A stretch of DNA of 64,000 nt from Marinobacter adhaerens HP15 (GCF_000166295.1 NC_017506.1:930001-994000); one strand, 5' to 3'. Positions 36,228-45,937 are shown, numbered from the stretch's first letter. The notes: generated from the letters alone by a model not told the origin. Made by a program: numbers and translations.

Positions 36228-36832
36228 GATTCGAGGCACCTTTTGAGCTGTTTCAGGGCGCGGTGAAGCCAGGTCTTTACCGTGTTGACCGGCTGTTCAA
36301 ACTGGCTTGCCAGGTCCTCCCGGGACCATCCGTTAAGGTAGGCCAGGCGCACCATGTCCTGTCGGTCTTTTTCCAGTTGATCGATGCAGTGATTCAGTTG
36401 AGTTGCCGCCCGCTGGTCTTCCAGCTGTTCCTGAGCTGATGTCTGCCACCCTGGCATCTCATCCAGCTCGTCGCTGTTCGTGGTGCGTCCGGCGGGGTGT
36501 TTGCGCAGCTCATCAATGGCACCGTTACGGGCAATCGACACCAGCCAGGTAATCGGCGAGGATTTGCCGTCCTGAAACTGCTCGGCTTTTTGCCAGATTT
36601 TGAGATAACTGTCCTGGATAACATCGTCTGCCCACCCTTTGTCTCTGAGGATACGCAACACGGTGCCCAGAAGTTTCGGGGCAGTTGCCTGGTAGAGGAG
36701 GGCGAAAGCCTGGCGGTCTTTCTGAGCCACGCGGTGAATCAGCTCAGCAATACGCTCCGGGGTGTCTGGGGGCGCCTGAAAACTCTGTGCATCATTGGCA
36801 TTGTCTGGGAGCTGATCGGGGTCAGGCTTCAT
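36224..36832 (-). CDS. ECF RNA polymerase sigma factor
   Basis: A 202-residue sigma-70 family factor of the ECF type. Region 2 is visible at about residues 40-100 (FALLYQATAPKLLGTVLRIL, DVIQDSYLKIWQKAEQF) and region 4 at about 140-200 (DRQDMVRLAYLNGWSREDLA, then VKTWLHRALKQLKRCL). GAGG precedes the ATG. It heads a two-gene unit with its anti-sigma factor; target promoters are not known, but the secreted protein gene 34950-35378 is a candidate. Confidence 0.93.
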   Translation of the reverse strand: MKPDPDQLPDNANDAQSFQAPPDTPERIAELIHRVAQKDRQAFALLYQATAPKLLGTVLRILRDKGWADDVIQDSYLKIWQKAEQFQDGKSSPITWLVSIARNGAIDELRKHPAGRTTNSDELDEMPGWQTSAQEQLEDQRAATQLNHCIDQLEKDRQDMVRLAYLNGWSREDLASQFEQPVNTVKTWLHRALKQLKRCLES

Positions 36833-36939
36833 GGGGCCTCAGGCTCTAATGTCTGATCAGCAGGTTACTGCTTGGACTGCTAATGCTCAACATGAAATTA
36901 CGCTGGCGGTGTTACCCTGCATGTCAGTTTGGGCCCCAG

Positions 36940-37950
36940 TCAGCCCGAATACCGCTGCTTGCGCCACCGCACCGGTGGCATGCCGGTCCAGCGCCGGAAT
37001 GCCCTGTAAAACGTGCTGACCTCGGCAAACCCCAGCGCTTCGGCGATTTCAGGTAGGGAGGCGCTGGAATCGGCGACCGCCTGTAGGGCTTTTTCACGGC
37101 GTACGTCGTCAACCAGCCCATCAAAGGTCTGGCCCTGTTCCCGGAGCCGCCGGGCCAGGCTGCGTTCGCTGATGCCCAGGGCTTCGGCTGCGTCTGCCCG
37201 GCGGGGCAGAACCGGTCCTATCCGGGCGTTCAGCCATCTGCGTATTTCTGGCACTGAGGCACTGTTGATGGAGAGGGCGGCAAGGCGGGCATTGGTGTAG
37301 CGCTCGTGCACCTGGGCAAGCTGGGGGTCCGCCTGGGGCAGGGGCTGGTCCAGAACGGCGTTGTCGATCTGTACACCGCTGAACGCCTGCTCAAACTCCA
37401 CCGGGCAATTGAATACGGTCTGGTAACCGGCCAACGGCCCCAACCGGGGTTGGCTGAACTGCACCCGGGATGGTTGCATCCGGGTGCCGGTAACCCAGCT
37501 TCCGAACCCCACCACTGAGGCCAGCACCGCTTCGATCTGGTGCGGGCTGAAGGCCAGTCGCCCCTGCCTGGGGTGGTAGACCAGCCAGGTGGCTGTGTTG
37601 CCGGCAACAATCTGGAACCGCCCGCCATCGGAGATCAGCCGCTGAAAGCGCTGCACCATCACGATGGCCTCTCGCAGGGTTGCGGCAGATTGCAGTGCAA
37701 ACCCCACGCCACTGATGCTCATCGGGGAGAACTCCGCTCCCACCTTCAAACCAAAGCCCGGGTCGCCGGTGCAGCGTTCGGCGGCGTGCCAGAGCCGGGT
37801 AATATCGTCGATCGGCCAGCGCTCCAGTTCGCAGGCGGCTTCCGGAATGCCGGCTTCAGCCAGCAGTTGGTTTGCGCTTAAAGACAGCCTCTCGGCAGCA
37901 CTGATGACGGTGTTAACCCAGCCAATGGAAACCGTGGCCTCTAATGTCAA
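36940..37950 (-). CDS. AraC family transcriptional regulator
   Basis: A 336-residue regulator with an N-terminal ligand-binding domain of the AraC type (residues 1-210) and a C-terminal pair of helix-turn-helix motifs (EALGISERSLARRLREQG and EIAEALGFAEVSTFYRAFRR). No ATG is available; a TTG at 37950 with AGAGG upstream is the most likely start. It is divergent from the flavoprotein and TPP-enzyme genes at 38039 and 39711 and probably activates them. Confidence 0.88.
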   Translation of the reverse strand: MTLEATVSIGWVNTVISAAERLSLSANQLLAEAGIPEAACELERWPIDDITRLWHAAERCTGDPGFGLKVGAEFSPMSISGVGFALQSAATLREAIVMVQRFQRLISDGGRFQIVAGNTATWLVYHPRQGRLAFSPHQIEAVLASVVGFGSWVTGTRMQPSRVQFSQPRLGPLAGYQTVFNCPVEFEQAFSGVQIDNAVLDQPLPQADPQLAQVHERYTNARLAALSINSASVPEIRRWLNARIGPVLPRRADAAEALGISERSLARRLREQGQTFDGLVDDVRREKALQAVADSSASLPEIAEALGFAEVSTFYRAFRRWTGMPPVRWRKQRYSG

Positions 37951-38038
37951 TTTTGTTGGCCTCTGAAGTCAATTTTAAAGCCATGGTACCGGTATATCTT
38001 TAAACCTGACAACTCATTGCAATCGGGTCGGATGCGAT

Positions 38039-39652
38039 ATGGCCAAGGTGATTTCCTCAGACATTCTGGTGGTCGGCGGCGGGCTGGCCGGTATTGTCGC
38101 GGCTCTGGAAGGATTGCGCGCCGGCAAGTCCGTAACCCTGGCAGACCGGGACGCGGAAGAACGGATGGGTGGCCTGGCGCTGTGGGCCTTTGGTGGCATG
38201 ATGCTGGTGGGTACGCCGCTGCAGAAGCGCATGAAAATTGCCGACACACCGGAGATTGCCCTGGAAGACTGGCTGAGCTTTGGCGAGCTGGCCCCCGACG
38301 ATGAATTGCCCCTGCAATGGGCCCGTTACTACGTTGAGCATTCACGCTCCGAGGTCTACGACTGGCTCAGCAACGAAGGCATCAAGTTCCTGCCTGCCGT
38401 GAACTGGGTTGAGCGCGGCCGTTTCGGCGATGGTAATCGGTTGCCCCGTTACCATGTGGTGTGGGGCACCGCCCGGGAACTGGTCCGCTGCCTGATGACG
38501 GCGCTGCACCGGGAGAACACCAGCGGCAAGCTCACTTTGCTGCACCAGCATCGCATTACCGAACTGGACCACCAGGCGGGAAAAGTCAGCGGCGCCCTGG
38601 CTATCAACGAGGCCACGGGTGAGGAGGTTCGCTTCGCCGCGTCTGCCGTGGTGCTGGCCACTGGCGGCATCAACGGCAGCCACAGGGAATGCCGCGCGAA
38701 CTGGCCGGTGGATCGCCCGCAACCCACCCGCATGCTGAATGGTGCCCACCCCTATGCCGATGGCCGCATGCATCACTGGGTGGCCGACACCCTCGGAGGC
38801 CGGATTACCCACGCTGGCGAAATGTGGAATTACGCGGCCGGCTTCCCGCATCCGTACCCTCATTTTCCGGGCCACGGCCTGTCCACCATTCCCTGCAAAT
38901 CCGCCCTGTGGCTGAACCATCGCGGTGAGCGTATTGGCCCGGAACCCCTGGTGACCGGCTTTGATACCCACTGGTTGTGCCAGCGCGTGGCCGAACAGGA
39001 AAAGCCCTGGACCTGGCACCTGCTCAACTGGCGGATCGCTGCCAAGGAATTTGCCATCTCGGGCGCCGAGCACAACGCCCGCATCCGGGATAAACAGTTC
39101 CCCCAGTTTGTGAAAGAGCTGTTGCTGGGCAACCACGCCCTGATTCGGCAGATGCAGCATGAAAGCCGGGATTTCCTGGTGGCCGACAGCCTGACGGATC
39201 TGGCCGGCAAGATGAACGCGCTGACCTGCTCCAACGACATCAACCCGGCAACACTCAAGGCCACCGCGGATGCCTTTGATGCCAACTTCGCGGCAGGTAC
39301 CAGCCTCCACGACGACCCCCAGATCCGGATGATCCAGCATGCCCGGGAATGGAAGCCGGACCGCCTGCGCACCTGCAAGCCGGCCCCGCTGCAGAAATCC
39401 GGCGCATGCCCCTTTATCGCCATTCGCATGCAGCTGATTACCCGCAAGAGCCTGGGTGGGCTGCAAACCGACCTGCAGAGCCGAGTGCTGGGCGCCCACG
39501 GGCAGCCGGTTGAAGGCCTTTATTGTGTCGGCGAGGCGGCAGGCTTTGGCGGCGGCGGTGCGAACGGAAAACGTTCCCTGGAAGGCACCTTCCTGCCGGG
39601 CTGCATCATGACAGCCCGGGCGGCGGTGCGGGCCATCGTGGCCGGAGGCTGA
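38039..39652 (+). CDS. FAD-binding dehydrogenase, KstD-like
   Basis: A 537-residue flavoprotein of the succinate-dehydrogenase/3-ketosteroid-Delta1-dehydrogenase family. The N-terminal dinucleotide motif DILVVGGGLAGIVAALEGL is present, followed by the substrate-region GGLALWAFGGMMLVG and a second FAD motif near the C-terminus (LYCVGEAAGFGGGGANGKRS). KstD enzymes dehydrogenate steroid rings but many homologs act on other substrates; no other steroid-degradation genes are here. It forms a pair with the TPP enzyme 58 bases downstream. Confidence 0.87.
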   Translation: MAKVISSDILVVGGGLAGIVAALEGLRAGKSVTLADRDAEERMGGLALWAFGGMMLVGTPLQKRMKIADTPEIALEDWLSFGELAPDDELPLQWARYYVEHSRSEVYDWLSNEGIKFLPAVNWVERGRFGDGNRLPRYHVVWGTARELVRCLMTALHRENTSGKLTLLHQHRITELDHQAGKVSGALAINEATGEEVRFAASAVVLATGGINGSHRECRANWPVDRPQPTRMLNGAHPYADGRMHHWVADTLGGRITHAGEMWNYAAGFPHPYPHFPGHGLSTIPCKSALWLNHRGERIGPEPLVTGFDTHWLCQRVAEQEKPWTWHLLNWRIAAKEFAISGAEHNARIRDKQFPQFVKELLLGNHALIRQMQHESRDFLVADSLTDLAGKMNALTCSNDINPATLKATADAFDANFAAGTSLHDDPQIRMIQHAREWKPDRLRTCKPAPLQKSGACPFIAIRMQLITRKSLGGLQTDLQSRVLGAHGQPVEGLYCVGEAAGFGGGGANGKRSLEGTFLPGCIMTARAAVRAIVAGG

Positions 39653-39710
39653 ATCCTGTGGGCAAAACACATAACCAAAACCCCGAACCCGGAAAGCTTG
39701 GAGAACAACA

Positions 39711-41369
39711 ATGACAAACGGCGCTCAAGCCCTGATGAAAACCCTGGTGGATGCCGGCGTTGAGGTCTGCTTCAGCAACCCCGGCACCAGCGAGATGCAT
39801 TTTGTGGCCGCCCTGGATGACGAGCCCAAAATGCGGGCGGTGCTTGCCCTGTTCGAAGGGGTCGCCACCGGTGCCGCCGACGGCTATGCCCGCATGGCCG
39901 ACAAACCTGCCGCCACCCTGTTGCACCTGGGCTGCGGGCTGGGCAACGGCCTGGCCAACCTGCACAACGCCCGCAAGGGCAAGGTGCCGGTGCTGAACAT
40001 TGTGGGCGACCACGCCACCTACCACGTGAAATACGATGCCCAGTTGCAGTCGGATATCGAGACCGTAGCCCGCAACGTATCCCCGGGGTTTGTGCGCACC
40101 GCCAAGAGCACGGAAACCCTCTGCCAGGATGCCGCCGAAGCCATTGCCGCTGCCCGTACGGCGCCGGGGCAGGTCGCCACACTGATACTGCCTGCGGATG
40201 TGTCCTGGGGCGAGGGCGGTGTGCCCAGCGCGCCCCTGGCGCCGCCGACACCGGAGCCTGCAGACGATGCCACGGTGGAAGCCATTGCCAAGGCCATCCG
40301 CTCCGGTAAGAAAACCGCCCTGTTGATGGGCGGCCATTCCCTGCGGGAACCCAGCATGCTGGCGGCCGCCAAACTGGCCGCCCACAGTGGCGTTACCCTG
40401 CTGGCGGAAACCTTCCCCACCCGCATGGAGCGGGGTGCCGGCCTGCCTTACATCGAACGAATCGCCTACCTGGCGGAACTGGCCACGGTGCAGTTGACCG
40501 ATATAGAACAGCTGATCCTGGTGGATTCGAAAGCGCCGGTTTCCTTCTTCGCCTATCCCGGCAAGAAGAGCTACCTGGTGCCGGATACCTGCCAGGTACA
40601 CACCCTGGCCGCCCCGGACCAGGATATTCTGGCCAGCCTCAACAAACTCAATGACGCCGTTGGCGCCAGCCAGGCACAGCCGAAGCTCCAGCCAGAGAAA
40701 CGACCGGGCCGGCCACGGGGCAAGCTGACTGCCGAGAAAGTCTGCAAAGCGGTAGGCGAGTTGATGCCCGAGAACGCCATCATCGTGGATGAAGGCATTA
40801 CTTCCAGCCTGATGCTTTCGGTGATGACTGCCGGCGCGCCGCGGCACGACATGATCACCCTCACCGGTGGCGCCATCGGCCAGGGCCTGCCCAATGCCGT
40901 GGGCGCGGCCGTGGCCTGCCCGGACCGGCCGGTTATCGCCCTGATCGGCGATGGCACCGCCATGTACACCATTCAGGCCCTGTGGACTATGGCCCGGGAA
41001 CAGCTGAACGTAACCTCCATCATCTTCAACAACGCCTCCTACTCGGTGCTCAACATCGAGCTGGAACGGGTAGGCGCCGAAGAAGCCGGTGAGAAAGCCA
41101 AATCCCAGCTGGACTTGCGGGGCCCGGTGATCAACTTCGCGGAAATGGCTAACGGTATGGGCGTTCACGGCGTGCGGGTACACACCGCTGAGGAAATGGC
41201 AAAAGCCCTGGAATACGCCCAGAGAATGCCGGGGCCGCACGTGATAGAGGCCATGATTCCCGAGTCACTCAGCGGCGTGAAACGCCGAGTACTGCCCTGG
41301 ATGCTGCGGGCACTGCCGAGCCTTCCGGTATCAGTTTCCCGGGCGCTGAAGCGCAAGCTTGCGCCTTAA
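39711..41369 (+). CDS. Acetolactate synthase large-subunit-like TPP enzyme
   Basis: A 552-residue thiamine-diphosphate-dependent decarboxylase/carboligase. The activating Glu lies in LALFEGVATGAADGYARM (about residue 50), the TPP/Mg motif is GDGTAMYTIQALWTMAREQL ending in FNN. No small regulatory subunit gene follows and no ilv genes are near, so biosynthetic acetolactate synthase is unlikely; a benzoylformate- or oxalyl-CoA-decarboxylase-like role is possible. GGAG precedes the ATG by seven bases. Confidence 0.85.
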   Translation: MTNGAQALMKTLVDAGVEVCFSNPGTSEMHFVAALDDEPKMRAVLALFEGVATGAADGYARMADKPAATLLHLGCGLGNGLANLHNARKGKVPVLNIVGDHATYHVKYDAQLQSDIETVARNVSPGFVRTAKSTETLCQDAAEAIAAARTAPGQVATLILPADVSWGEGGVPSAPLAPPTPEPADDATVEAIAKAIRSGKKTALLMGGHSLREPSMLAAAKLAAHSGVTLLAETFPTRMERGAGLPYIERIAYLAELATVQLTDIEQLILVDSKAPVSFFAYPGKKSYLVPDTCQVHTLAAPDQDILASLNKLNDAVGASQAQPKLQPEKRPGRPRGKLTAEKVCKAVGELMPENAIIVDEGITSSLMLSVMTAGAPRHDMITLTGGAIGQGLPNAVGAAVACPDRPVIALIGDGTAMYTIQALWTMAREQLNVTSIIFNNASYSVLNIELERVGAEEAGEKAKSQLDLRGPVINFAEMANGMGVHGVRVHTAEEMAKALEYAQRMPGPHVIEAMIPESLSGVKRRVLPWMLRALPSLPVSVSRALKRKLAP

Positions 41370-41410
41370 CAGGATTGGCGAACGCCTACATTAAATCGGG
41401 TGAAGAAATC

Positions 41411-41444
41411 GGGCCTGTCTACTGCGGAGGAGACAGGCCCTTTG
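41411..41444 (+). terminator. Terminator after the TPP-enzyme gene
   Basis: GGGCCTGTCT pairs with AGACAGGCCC around a ten-base loop and is followed by TTTG. Confidence 0.8.
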
Positions 41445-41481
41445 CTTACTGGGGCTCAACGGTCCCGCTCAGCCGGGTGTA

Positions 41482-41727
41482 TCAGAGCTTGGCGAGCTCC
41501 GCATCGAATGCTTTGGCACCCGCATCGGTAAACTCATAAGCTCCACGAATATACTTCAGCGTTGCCATTTCTGTATCTGTAACGCCTTGTCCATCCTTGG
41601 CGGACTTGAACAGGTCTTTTGCTTCGTCCACTGAGATTTTGCCCTCGCCCCGACCCGTAGTGTGTTTTACGGCGAGATCAATGAGCTCTTTCTCATATTT
41701 GTTGCCATCAATTGTCACATAAGCCAT
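41482..41727 (-). CDS. Small conserved-looking hypothetical protein
   Basis: An 81-residue acidic soluble protein (MAYVTIDGNKYEKELIDLA, DEAKDLFKSAKDGQGVTDTE, KYIRGAYEFTDAGAKAFD). The pattern of helices around short acidic loops is vaguely EF-hand-like, but the loops do not match a calcium site. AAGGAT precedes the ATG. No family recognised; it stands alone between the TPP-enzyme and the AtoE-like gene. Confidence 0.65.
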   Translation of the reverse strand: MAYVTIDGNKYEKELIDLAVKHTTGRGEGKISVDEAKDLFKSAKDGQGVTDTEMATLKYIRGAYEFTDAGAKAFDAELAKL

Positions 41728-41904
41728 AAGAATATCCTTCCGTGAGGTATTGGATCGTTCTTTCCGGAACGTTAATGCTTATGCCGGAGAATGTGCCGAG
41801 GGTGGCACATTCCTTAATTTAGCCCCTTGTTCAAAGAATGAACAGATTTTAGTGGTGAGATCCGGGGAGCTCTCAAGCCCCCGGATTCAGTGGTTGGGCA
41901 GGCG

Positions 41905-43211
41905 TTACAGCCAGGTCAGGCCAGCGCTGATGATGATGCCGGTGATGATCAGCAGCATCAGGCAGTAACCCATGATGTCCTTGGCCTTCAGCCCGGCAAT
42001 GGCCAGCACCGGCAGGGCCCAGAACGGCTGGAGCAGGTTGGTCCAGGCATCACCCCAGGCAACGGCCATGGCCACCCTGGGAATATCCGCACCCAGCTCC
42101 TGCGCCGCAGGCAGCATAACCGGAGCCTGCACCGCCCACTGACCGCCACCTGAGGGAACGAAGATGTTTACCAGGCCGGCACTGATGAAACTCCAGAAGG
42201 GTAGGCTCTCGGCACTGGCAATGGAAACAAACCCACTGGAAATGCTGGCCGCCAGACCAGAGGCCGTCATCACGCTCATAATGCCCGCATAGAACGGGAA
42301 CTGGATCACGATACCTGCACCGCCCTTGACCCCTTCGTTGAGGCTGGCCAGCAGGCGCTTGGGGGTCTGGTGCAGGATGATGGCAATGAACAGGAACATG
42401 AAGTTCACGATGTTCAGGTTCAGGCCGCCCCCGTCCATGAAATACTGGAAGATAAACGCGATCCCACTGAAGCCGATCAGCCAGGCTAGGGTGCGGCTGT
42501 TCTCCAGGTAGTCGGCAGGGCGATTGATTACCACAGAAGTGTCTGGCTCGTCGTCCAGGATCTTCGGGTCGGCATAAATGCTGTCCCTTTCCTCAGGCAG
42601 CATCAGCCGGTTGACCAGCGGCACAATGATGAACAGGGCCGCCACAATGGCCAGGTTAAAGAACGCAAAGATGGTTTCCCCGGTTCCGATAATGCCGATG
42701 GTGTCCTGGGTGAAGTGCCCCTCGGTAGCAATGGTCAGAGGAATAGAGCCTGCGAGGCCTCCGTGCCAGACAATAAAGCCAGAGTAAGCGCTGGCAATCA
42801 GAAGGGGGTAGTGGACGCGGATCTGGCGAGCCAGCGCCTTGGCGAACAGGGCGCCCACAACAAGGCCAAACCCCAGTTAATCCAGCTTGCAATCAAAGCA
42901 ATGAAGGTCACTAGCACAATTGCCTGGCCAGGCGTTCTGGCGAGCATCGCTATACGGTTCAGGATGCCTCGCACCAGCGGTGTGCTGGCCATCATGAAGC
43001 CGGTGACCAGCACCAGCAGCATTTGCATGGAGAAGGTGAGCAGGTTCCAGAAGCCGTTACCCCACATCTCAACCACGGCCATTGGGCTGTGGCCCTGAAA
43101 AACCATGGCAGCGATAAAGGCGACCAGGGTAAGAATGATGACAAACAGGTACGGGTCTGGCAGATATTTATCCACCAGGCTGACCATCGGTTTGGACGCT
43201 CTGTCTAGCAT
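41905..43211 (-). pseudogene. atoE: Short-chain fatty acid transporter, AtoE type, frameshifted
   Basis: Two frames on the - strand together encode the AtoE family: 42798-43211 gives the N-terminal part (VDKYLPDPYLFVIILTLVAF) and 41905-42858 the rest (FAKALARQIRVHYPLLIASA, then FVPSGGGQWAVQAPVMLPAA). They overlap, and adding one base near 42868-42874 (beside AAACCCC) restores NWGFGLVVGALFAKAL. The joined protein of about 435 residues matches the family length and has many membrane helices. It would take up short-chain fatty acids. An assembly error is as likely as a real lesion. Confidence 0.85.
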
Positions 43212-43317
43212 TTGTTACCTCGTTGTTTTGTTTAGACTCTGTGCGAGTGTAGCAAGCTAAACGTAAAGCGCTTCCTTAACCCATTATTCTTTCGGAGCAT
43301 TGTGTTTAAGAGGGGAC

Positions 43318-44031
43318 TCAGGATGCCTGGATACTCGAGGCAATGGCATCAGCAATAAATGCGTAGCCTTTTGGGCTGGGGTGGTAGCCATCGCTGGCGA
43401 GAAGATCCGGATCGGTCACAGTCGGGTAGTTAAGGTGCCCAAAATCTGCAGCGGCGTCCCTGGCCAGCTGTTGGTAGATCTTGTCCAGCTGCATTGCGCG
43501 CCACCCCATTACGTAACGAAGCGGCGAGGGCAGCGCCGTAAACCGATGCATCGGCGGCACGCTCAGAAGCAGAATAGGCCCTGAATATCGTGGCGCCAGC
43601 AACTGACGCAATGCCCGCAACTGCCGGCGGAAACGAAACCGGGGCGTGAAGCCCGTGGTGTCGTTCACCCCCATGCTCAGCAGCACCACATCCGCCTCCG
43701 GCAGTTCGGTGGTTTCCAGCTTGCGAACCAACGCCCCAAGCCGGATGCCGTTGACCCCGAAGGTATGCCAGGCAATGGTCTGGCCCGTGCGCCCGTGGAT
43801 TTCCCTTGCCAATTGGCTGGCCAGGCCCTGATCGTGGGTTTCAACACCTACGCCGGCCGCCGTGGATTCGCCAATCACCAGCACTCGCCTGGCGGGAGCA
43901 CCTTCGCCATATTGACCGCACGGAGCGCCCCCGGCCTCCGGCAACCTGGGCGTTGTACGGCGCGCCCGCTTGCCCTGGTAAAGCAGTACCGGAAAGAGCA
44001 GGGCGGTGGTCAGCCAGAAAGGGAGGTGCAT
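43318..44031 (-). CDS. SGNH/GDSL-family hydrolase
   Basis: A 237-residue lipase/esterase-like protein. After a short N-terminal membrane anchor (residues 5-18) it shows VLVIGESTAAGVG with the nucleophile Ser of the GES motif, then LLSMGVNDTTGF with the Asn of GxND and DGYHPSPKGYAFIADAI with the DxxH acid-base pair. It probably acts on esters in the periplasm or at the membrane. The substrate is not evident. The SMR pump gene lies 26 bases upstream on the same strand. Confidence 0.87.
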   Translation of the reverse strand: MHLPFWLTTALLFPVLLYQGKRARRTTPRLPEAGGAPCGQYGEGAPARRVLVIGESTAAGVGVETHDQGLASQLAREIHGRTGQTIAWHTFGVNGIRLGALVRKLETTELPEADVVLLSMGVNDTTGFTPRFRFRRQLRALRQLLAPRYSGPILLLSVPPMHRFTALPSPLRYVMGWRAMQLDKIYQQLARDAAADFGHLNYPTVTDPDLLASDGYHPSPKGYAFIADAIASSIQAS

Positions 44032-44057
44032 CGTGAGGCTCCGGTTTTACCGTCGGG

Positions 44058-44390
44058 TTAGTGAGCGACTGACTTGGAAAACAGATTGATCACTGCAACC
44101 CCGGTGATGATCAGCGCCATACCAATCACAGTGGCGGCATCCAGAGCCTGCCCGTAAATCAGCCAGCCGATAAGTGCCACCAGCACAACGCCCATCCCCG
44201 CCCAGATGGCATAGGCTACGCCCACGGGAATTTCCTTCAGGGTCAGCGAGAGGAAGTAAAAGGCAATTGTATATCCGGCAATCACCAGCAAGCTGGGCCA
44301 GAGTCTGGTAAACCCTTCACTGGCTTTCAGGCCGGTGGTGGCAATCACTTCCGCTACGATGGCAACGCCCAGAAAAATCCAGCTCTTCAC
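44058..44390 (-). CDS. SMR family multidrug efflux protein
   Basis: A 110-residue small multidrug resistance protein with four membrane helices. The essential Glu lies in [19 protein letters not shown] and the second helix has the [18 protein letters not shown] pattern of EmrE-type pumps. It exchanges protons for quaternary amines as a dimer. The start is a GTG without a strong ribosome binding site. Confidence 0.9.
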   Translation of the reverse strand: MKSWIFLGVAIVAEVIATTGLKASEGFTRLWPSLLVIAGYTIAFYFLSLTLKEIPVGVAYAIWAGMGVVLVALIGWLIYGQALDAATVIGMALIITGVAVINLFSKSVAH

Positions 44391-44487
44391 AACTTACAGC
44401 CCTCATTGGTGAACAACCGCCCGTCAAGATCGAACGACACTCTGTGGCTGCGGAGTCTATCAAAAACCAGGCCGATAACGCGCGGGC

Positions 44488-45513
44488 TTATCCCGGCCAG
44501 AGCGGTGGCCACTGGCCGTGGATCTTGTTGTACCGCTCAATCGGTTCGCTGCGGTAGCCGCCGGCATAGCGCTCTTTCACGCTCGGATGCACCCAGGTGC
44601 GATTGGTCTCGGGTGCCGGTATCTCGCGCACCAGCTTGCCCAGCAGCTTGTACTTGCCCTTGTACTCATTGTGCTGATCGGCGTTGGCGTGGGTTACGGC
44701 GGGCAGGGAATCATTGAACACAAGGGCGTGTTTTTGCGCTTCCCCTTTCAACCACAGCAGGGGGATATCCGCCAGGGTGCGACCCTGCTTGTCTGGCTCG
44801 TAACCTCCGCCGACGTCCGAGTGCACCCCGGCAAACCAGACCTGGGCCAGATCGGTGCCGTCTCGCGGGTCCCAGAGCGTGGGCTCGAAATCCTCTCGCT
44901 GCTCGTCCAGCGAAAGCGCGTGGCGGGCGACGCGAATGTTGCTGCCGATCTTACAATCGTAGAACAGGTCCCGATCCTTGATCAGGCCGAAAAAAGTAAA
45001 CGGCAGGCCCAGGGCACCCACGGTATCCCACACCCCGACAAACCGAATGGGCGTGCGCTGCTCCAGTGAATATTTCGCCTTCCAGGCCATGGAGTGGTCG
45101 CCGTTGGCTTTGTGCTTCTTGGTTTTGTAAAGCTTGAAGGCCTCCTCGATCCGGCTGCCGTGTTCTTTTCGCAGAATGCTGCAGTTATTGATCATCCCGC
45201 ACAGGCTGCGGGCCGTGTAGGCACCGCGGCTGAACCCGAACAGGAAAATCTCGTCGCCGGGCTCGTAGTTGTGCACCAGAAACCGGTAGCCGTCCATCAC
45301 GTTCTTCTCCAGCCCGTAACCGGTGGCGCCGGCCCGAAGTGAATCGTGGTAGGAGCCAATGCCCCAGTCGTAGAACACCACCTGCTCCACCCCGTTGCCG
45401 TCGGTAGGCCGAATGGCGCGGGCAAATTGCAGCACGTTGGTTGGAAAGTCCTCACCCAGGATTTCCTCCGGGCGATTCCAGGTGCCATCAAAGCAGACGG
45501 CGATGCGTTTCAT
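44488..45513 (-). CDS. DUF2235 alpha/beta hydrolase
   Basis: A 341-residue protein of the DUF2235 family, which includes T6SS phospholipase effectors as well as stand-alone hydrolases. It starts MKRIAVCFDGTWNRPEEILG; the nucleophile Ser lies in FLFGFSRGAYTARSLCGMI and VWFAGVHSDVGGGYEPDK supplies further active-site residues. AGGAGG precedes the ATG, eight bases upstream. It has no signal peptide and no neighbouring T6SS genes, so its role is open. It lies next to the left end of the cassette array, divergent from it. Confidence 0.85.
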   Translation of the reverse strand: MKRIAVCFDGTWNRPEEILGEDFPTNVLQFARAIRPTDGNGVEQVVFYDWGIGSYHDSLRAGATGYGLEKNVMDGYRFLVHNYEPGDEIFLFGFSRGAYTARSLCGMINNCSILRKEHGSRIEEAFKLYKTKKHKANGDHSMAWKAKYSLEQRTPIRFVGVWDTVGALGLPFTFFGLIKDRDLFYDCKIGSNIRVARHALSLDEQREDFEPTLWDPRDGTDLAQVWFAGVHSDVGGGYEPDKQGRTLADIPLLWLKGEAQKHALVFNDSLPAVTHANADQHNEYKGKYKLLGKLVREIPAPETNRTWVHPSVKERYAGGYRSEPIERYNKIHGQWPPLWPG

Positions 45514-45672
45514 GGGAGTGACCTCCTGTCGTGTTGTTTCCCTGTGCCCCGCCTGTCGAATGGGGAGCAAGCTTGCCCACCCTCCGGCGCATGGAGACGA
45601 CCGGTACATCCTGTTCGGTGGGTATAGATGAGTATCTCAGGTATGTGAGTGGGAGGGTAGTGCCGAGGCGCC

Positions 45673-45702
45673 GGAGTTTTACGCACGCATTCGCAAAACT
45701 CC
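45673..45702. repeat. Inverted repeat GGAGTTTTACG / CGCAAAACTCC
   Basis: An 11-base arm and its near-perfect complement, with an 8-base loop. It shares its arm sequence with the larger hairpin at 45766-45821 and with a single copy at 45898-45908. Confidence 0.7.
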
Positions 45703-45765
45703 AGATGTCACATGAGAAATACCGGTAACTATCTGATAGGGTTGGAAAGATGGAGGAGGATGGGT

Positions 45766-45821
45766 GGAGTTATACGCCCTCGGTAGGAGCTGGAGTGGCT
45801 CAAAAGAGGGCGTATAACTCC
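45766..45821. repeat. Inverted repeat with 16-base arms
   Basis: GGAGTTATACGCCCTC at 45766-45781 and its perfect reverse complement at 45806-45821 flank a 24-base loop. It would form a very stable hairpin in RNA or single-stranded DNA. It sits between the DUF2235 gene and the first cassette. Confidence 0.8.
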
Positions 45822-45917
45822 GGCGGTAGCCGTAGTGATTGGCGCTCAAGATGCTGTTTTACGGGAGAAATCCGCCTTTTCTTGAGCGCGCTTGAATGGA
45901 GTTTTACGAACGGGTGA

Positions 45918-45937
45918 TATACGAACGCGTTCGTATA
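45918..45937. promoter_or_regulatory. Perfect 20-base palindrome upstream of the first cassette gene
   Basis: TATACGAACGCGTTCGTATA reads the same on both strands. It lies 35 bases before the ATG at 45973 and overlaps a possible -10 box (TATAAA, 45934-45939). This placement suits a repressor operator. Confidence 0.55.

Noticed and set aside
38342..39670. Long - strand ORF across the KstD-like gene
   Set aside because: Antisense of a gene with intact FAD motifs; no ribosome binding site.
39606..41240. Long - strand ORF (544 codons) across the TPP-enzyme gene
   Set aside because: Antisense of a gene with intact TPP motifs; no start signal.
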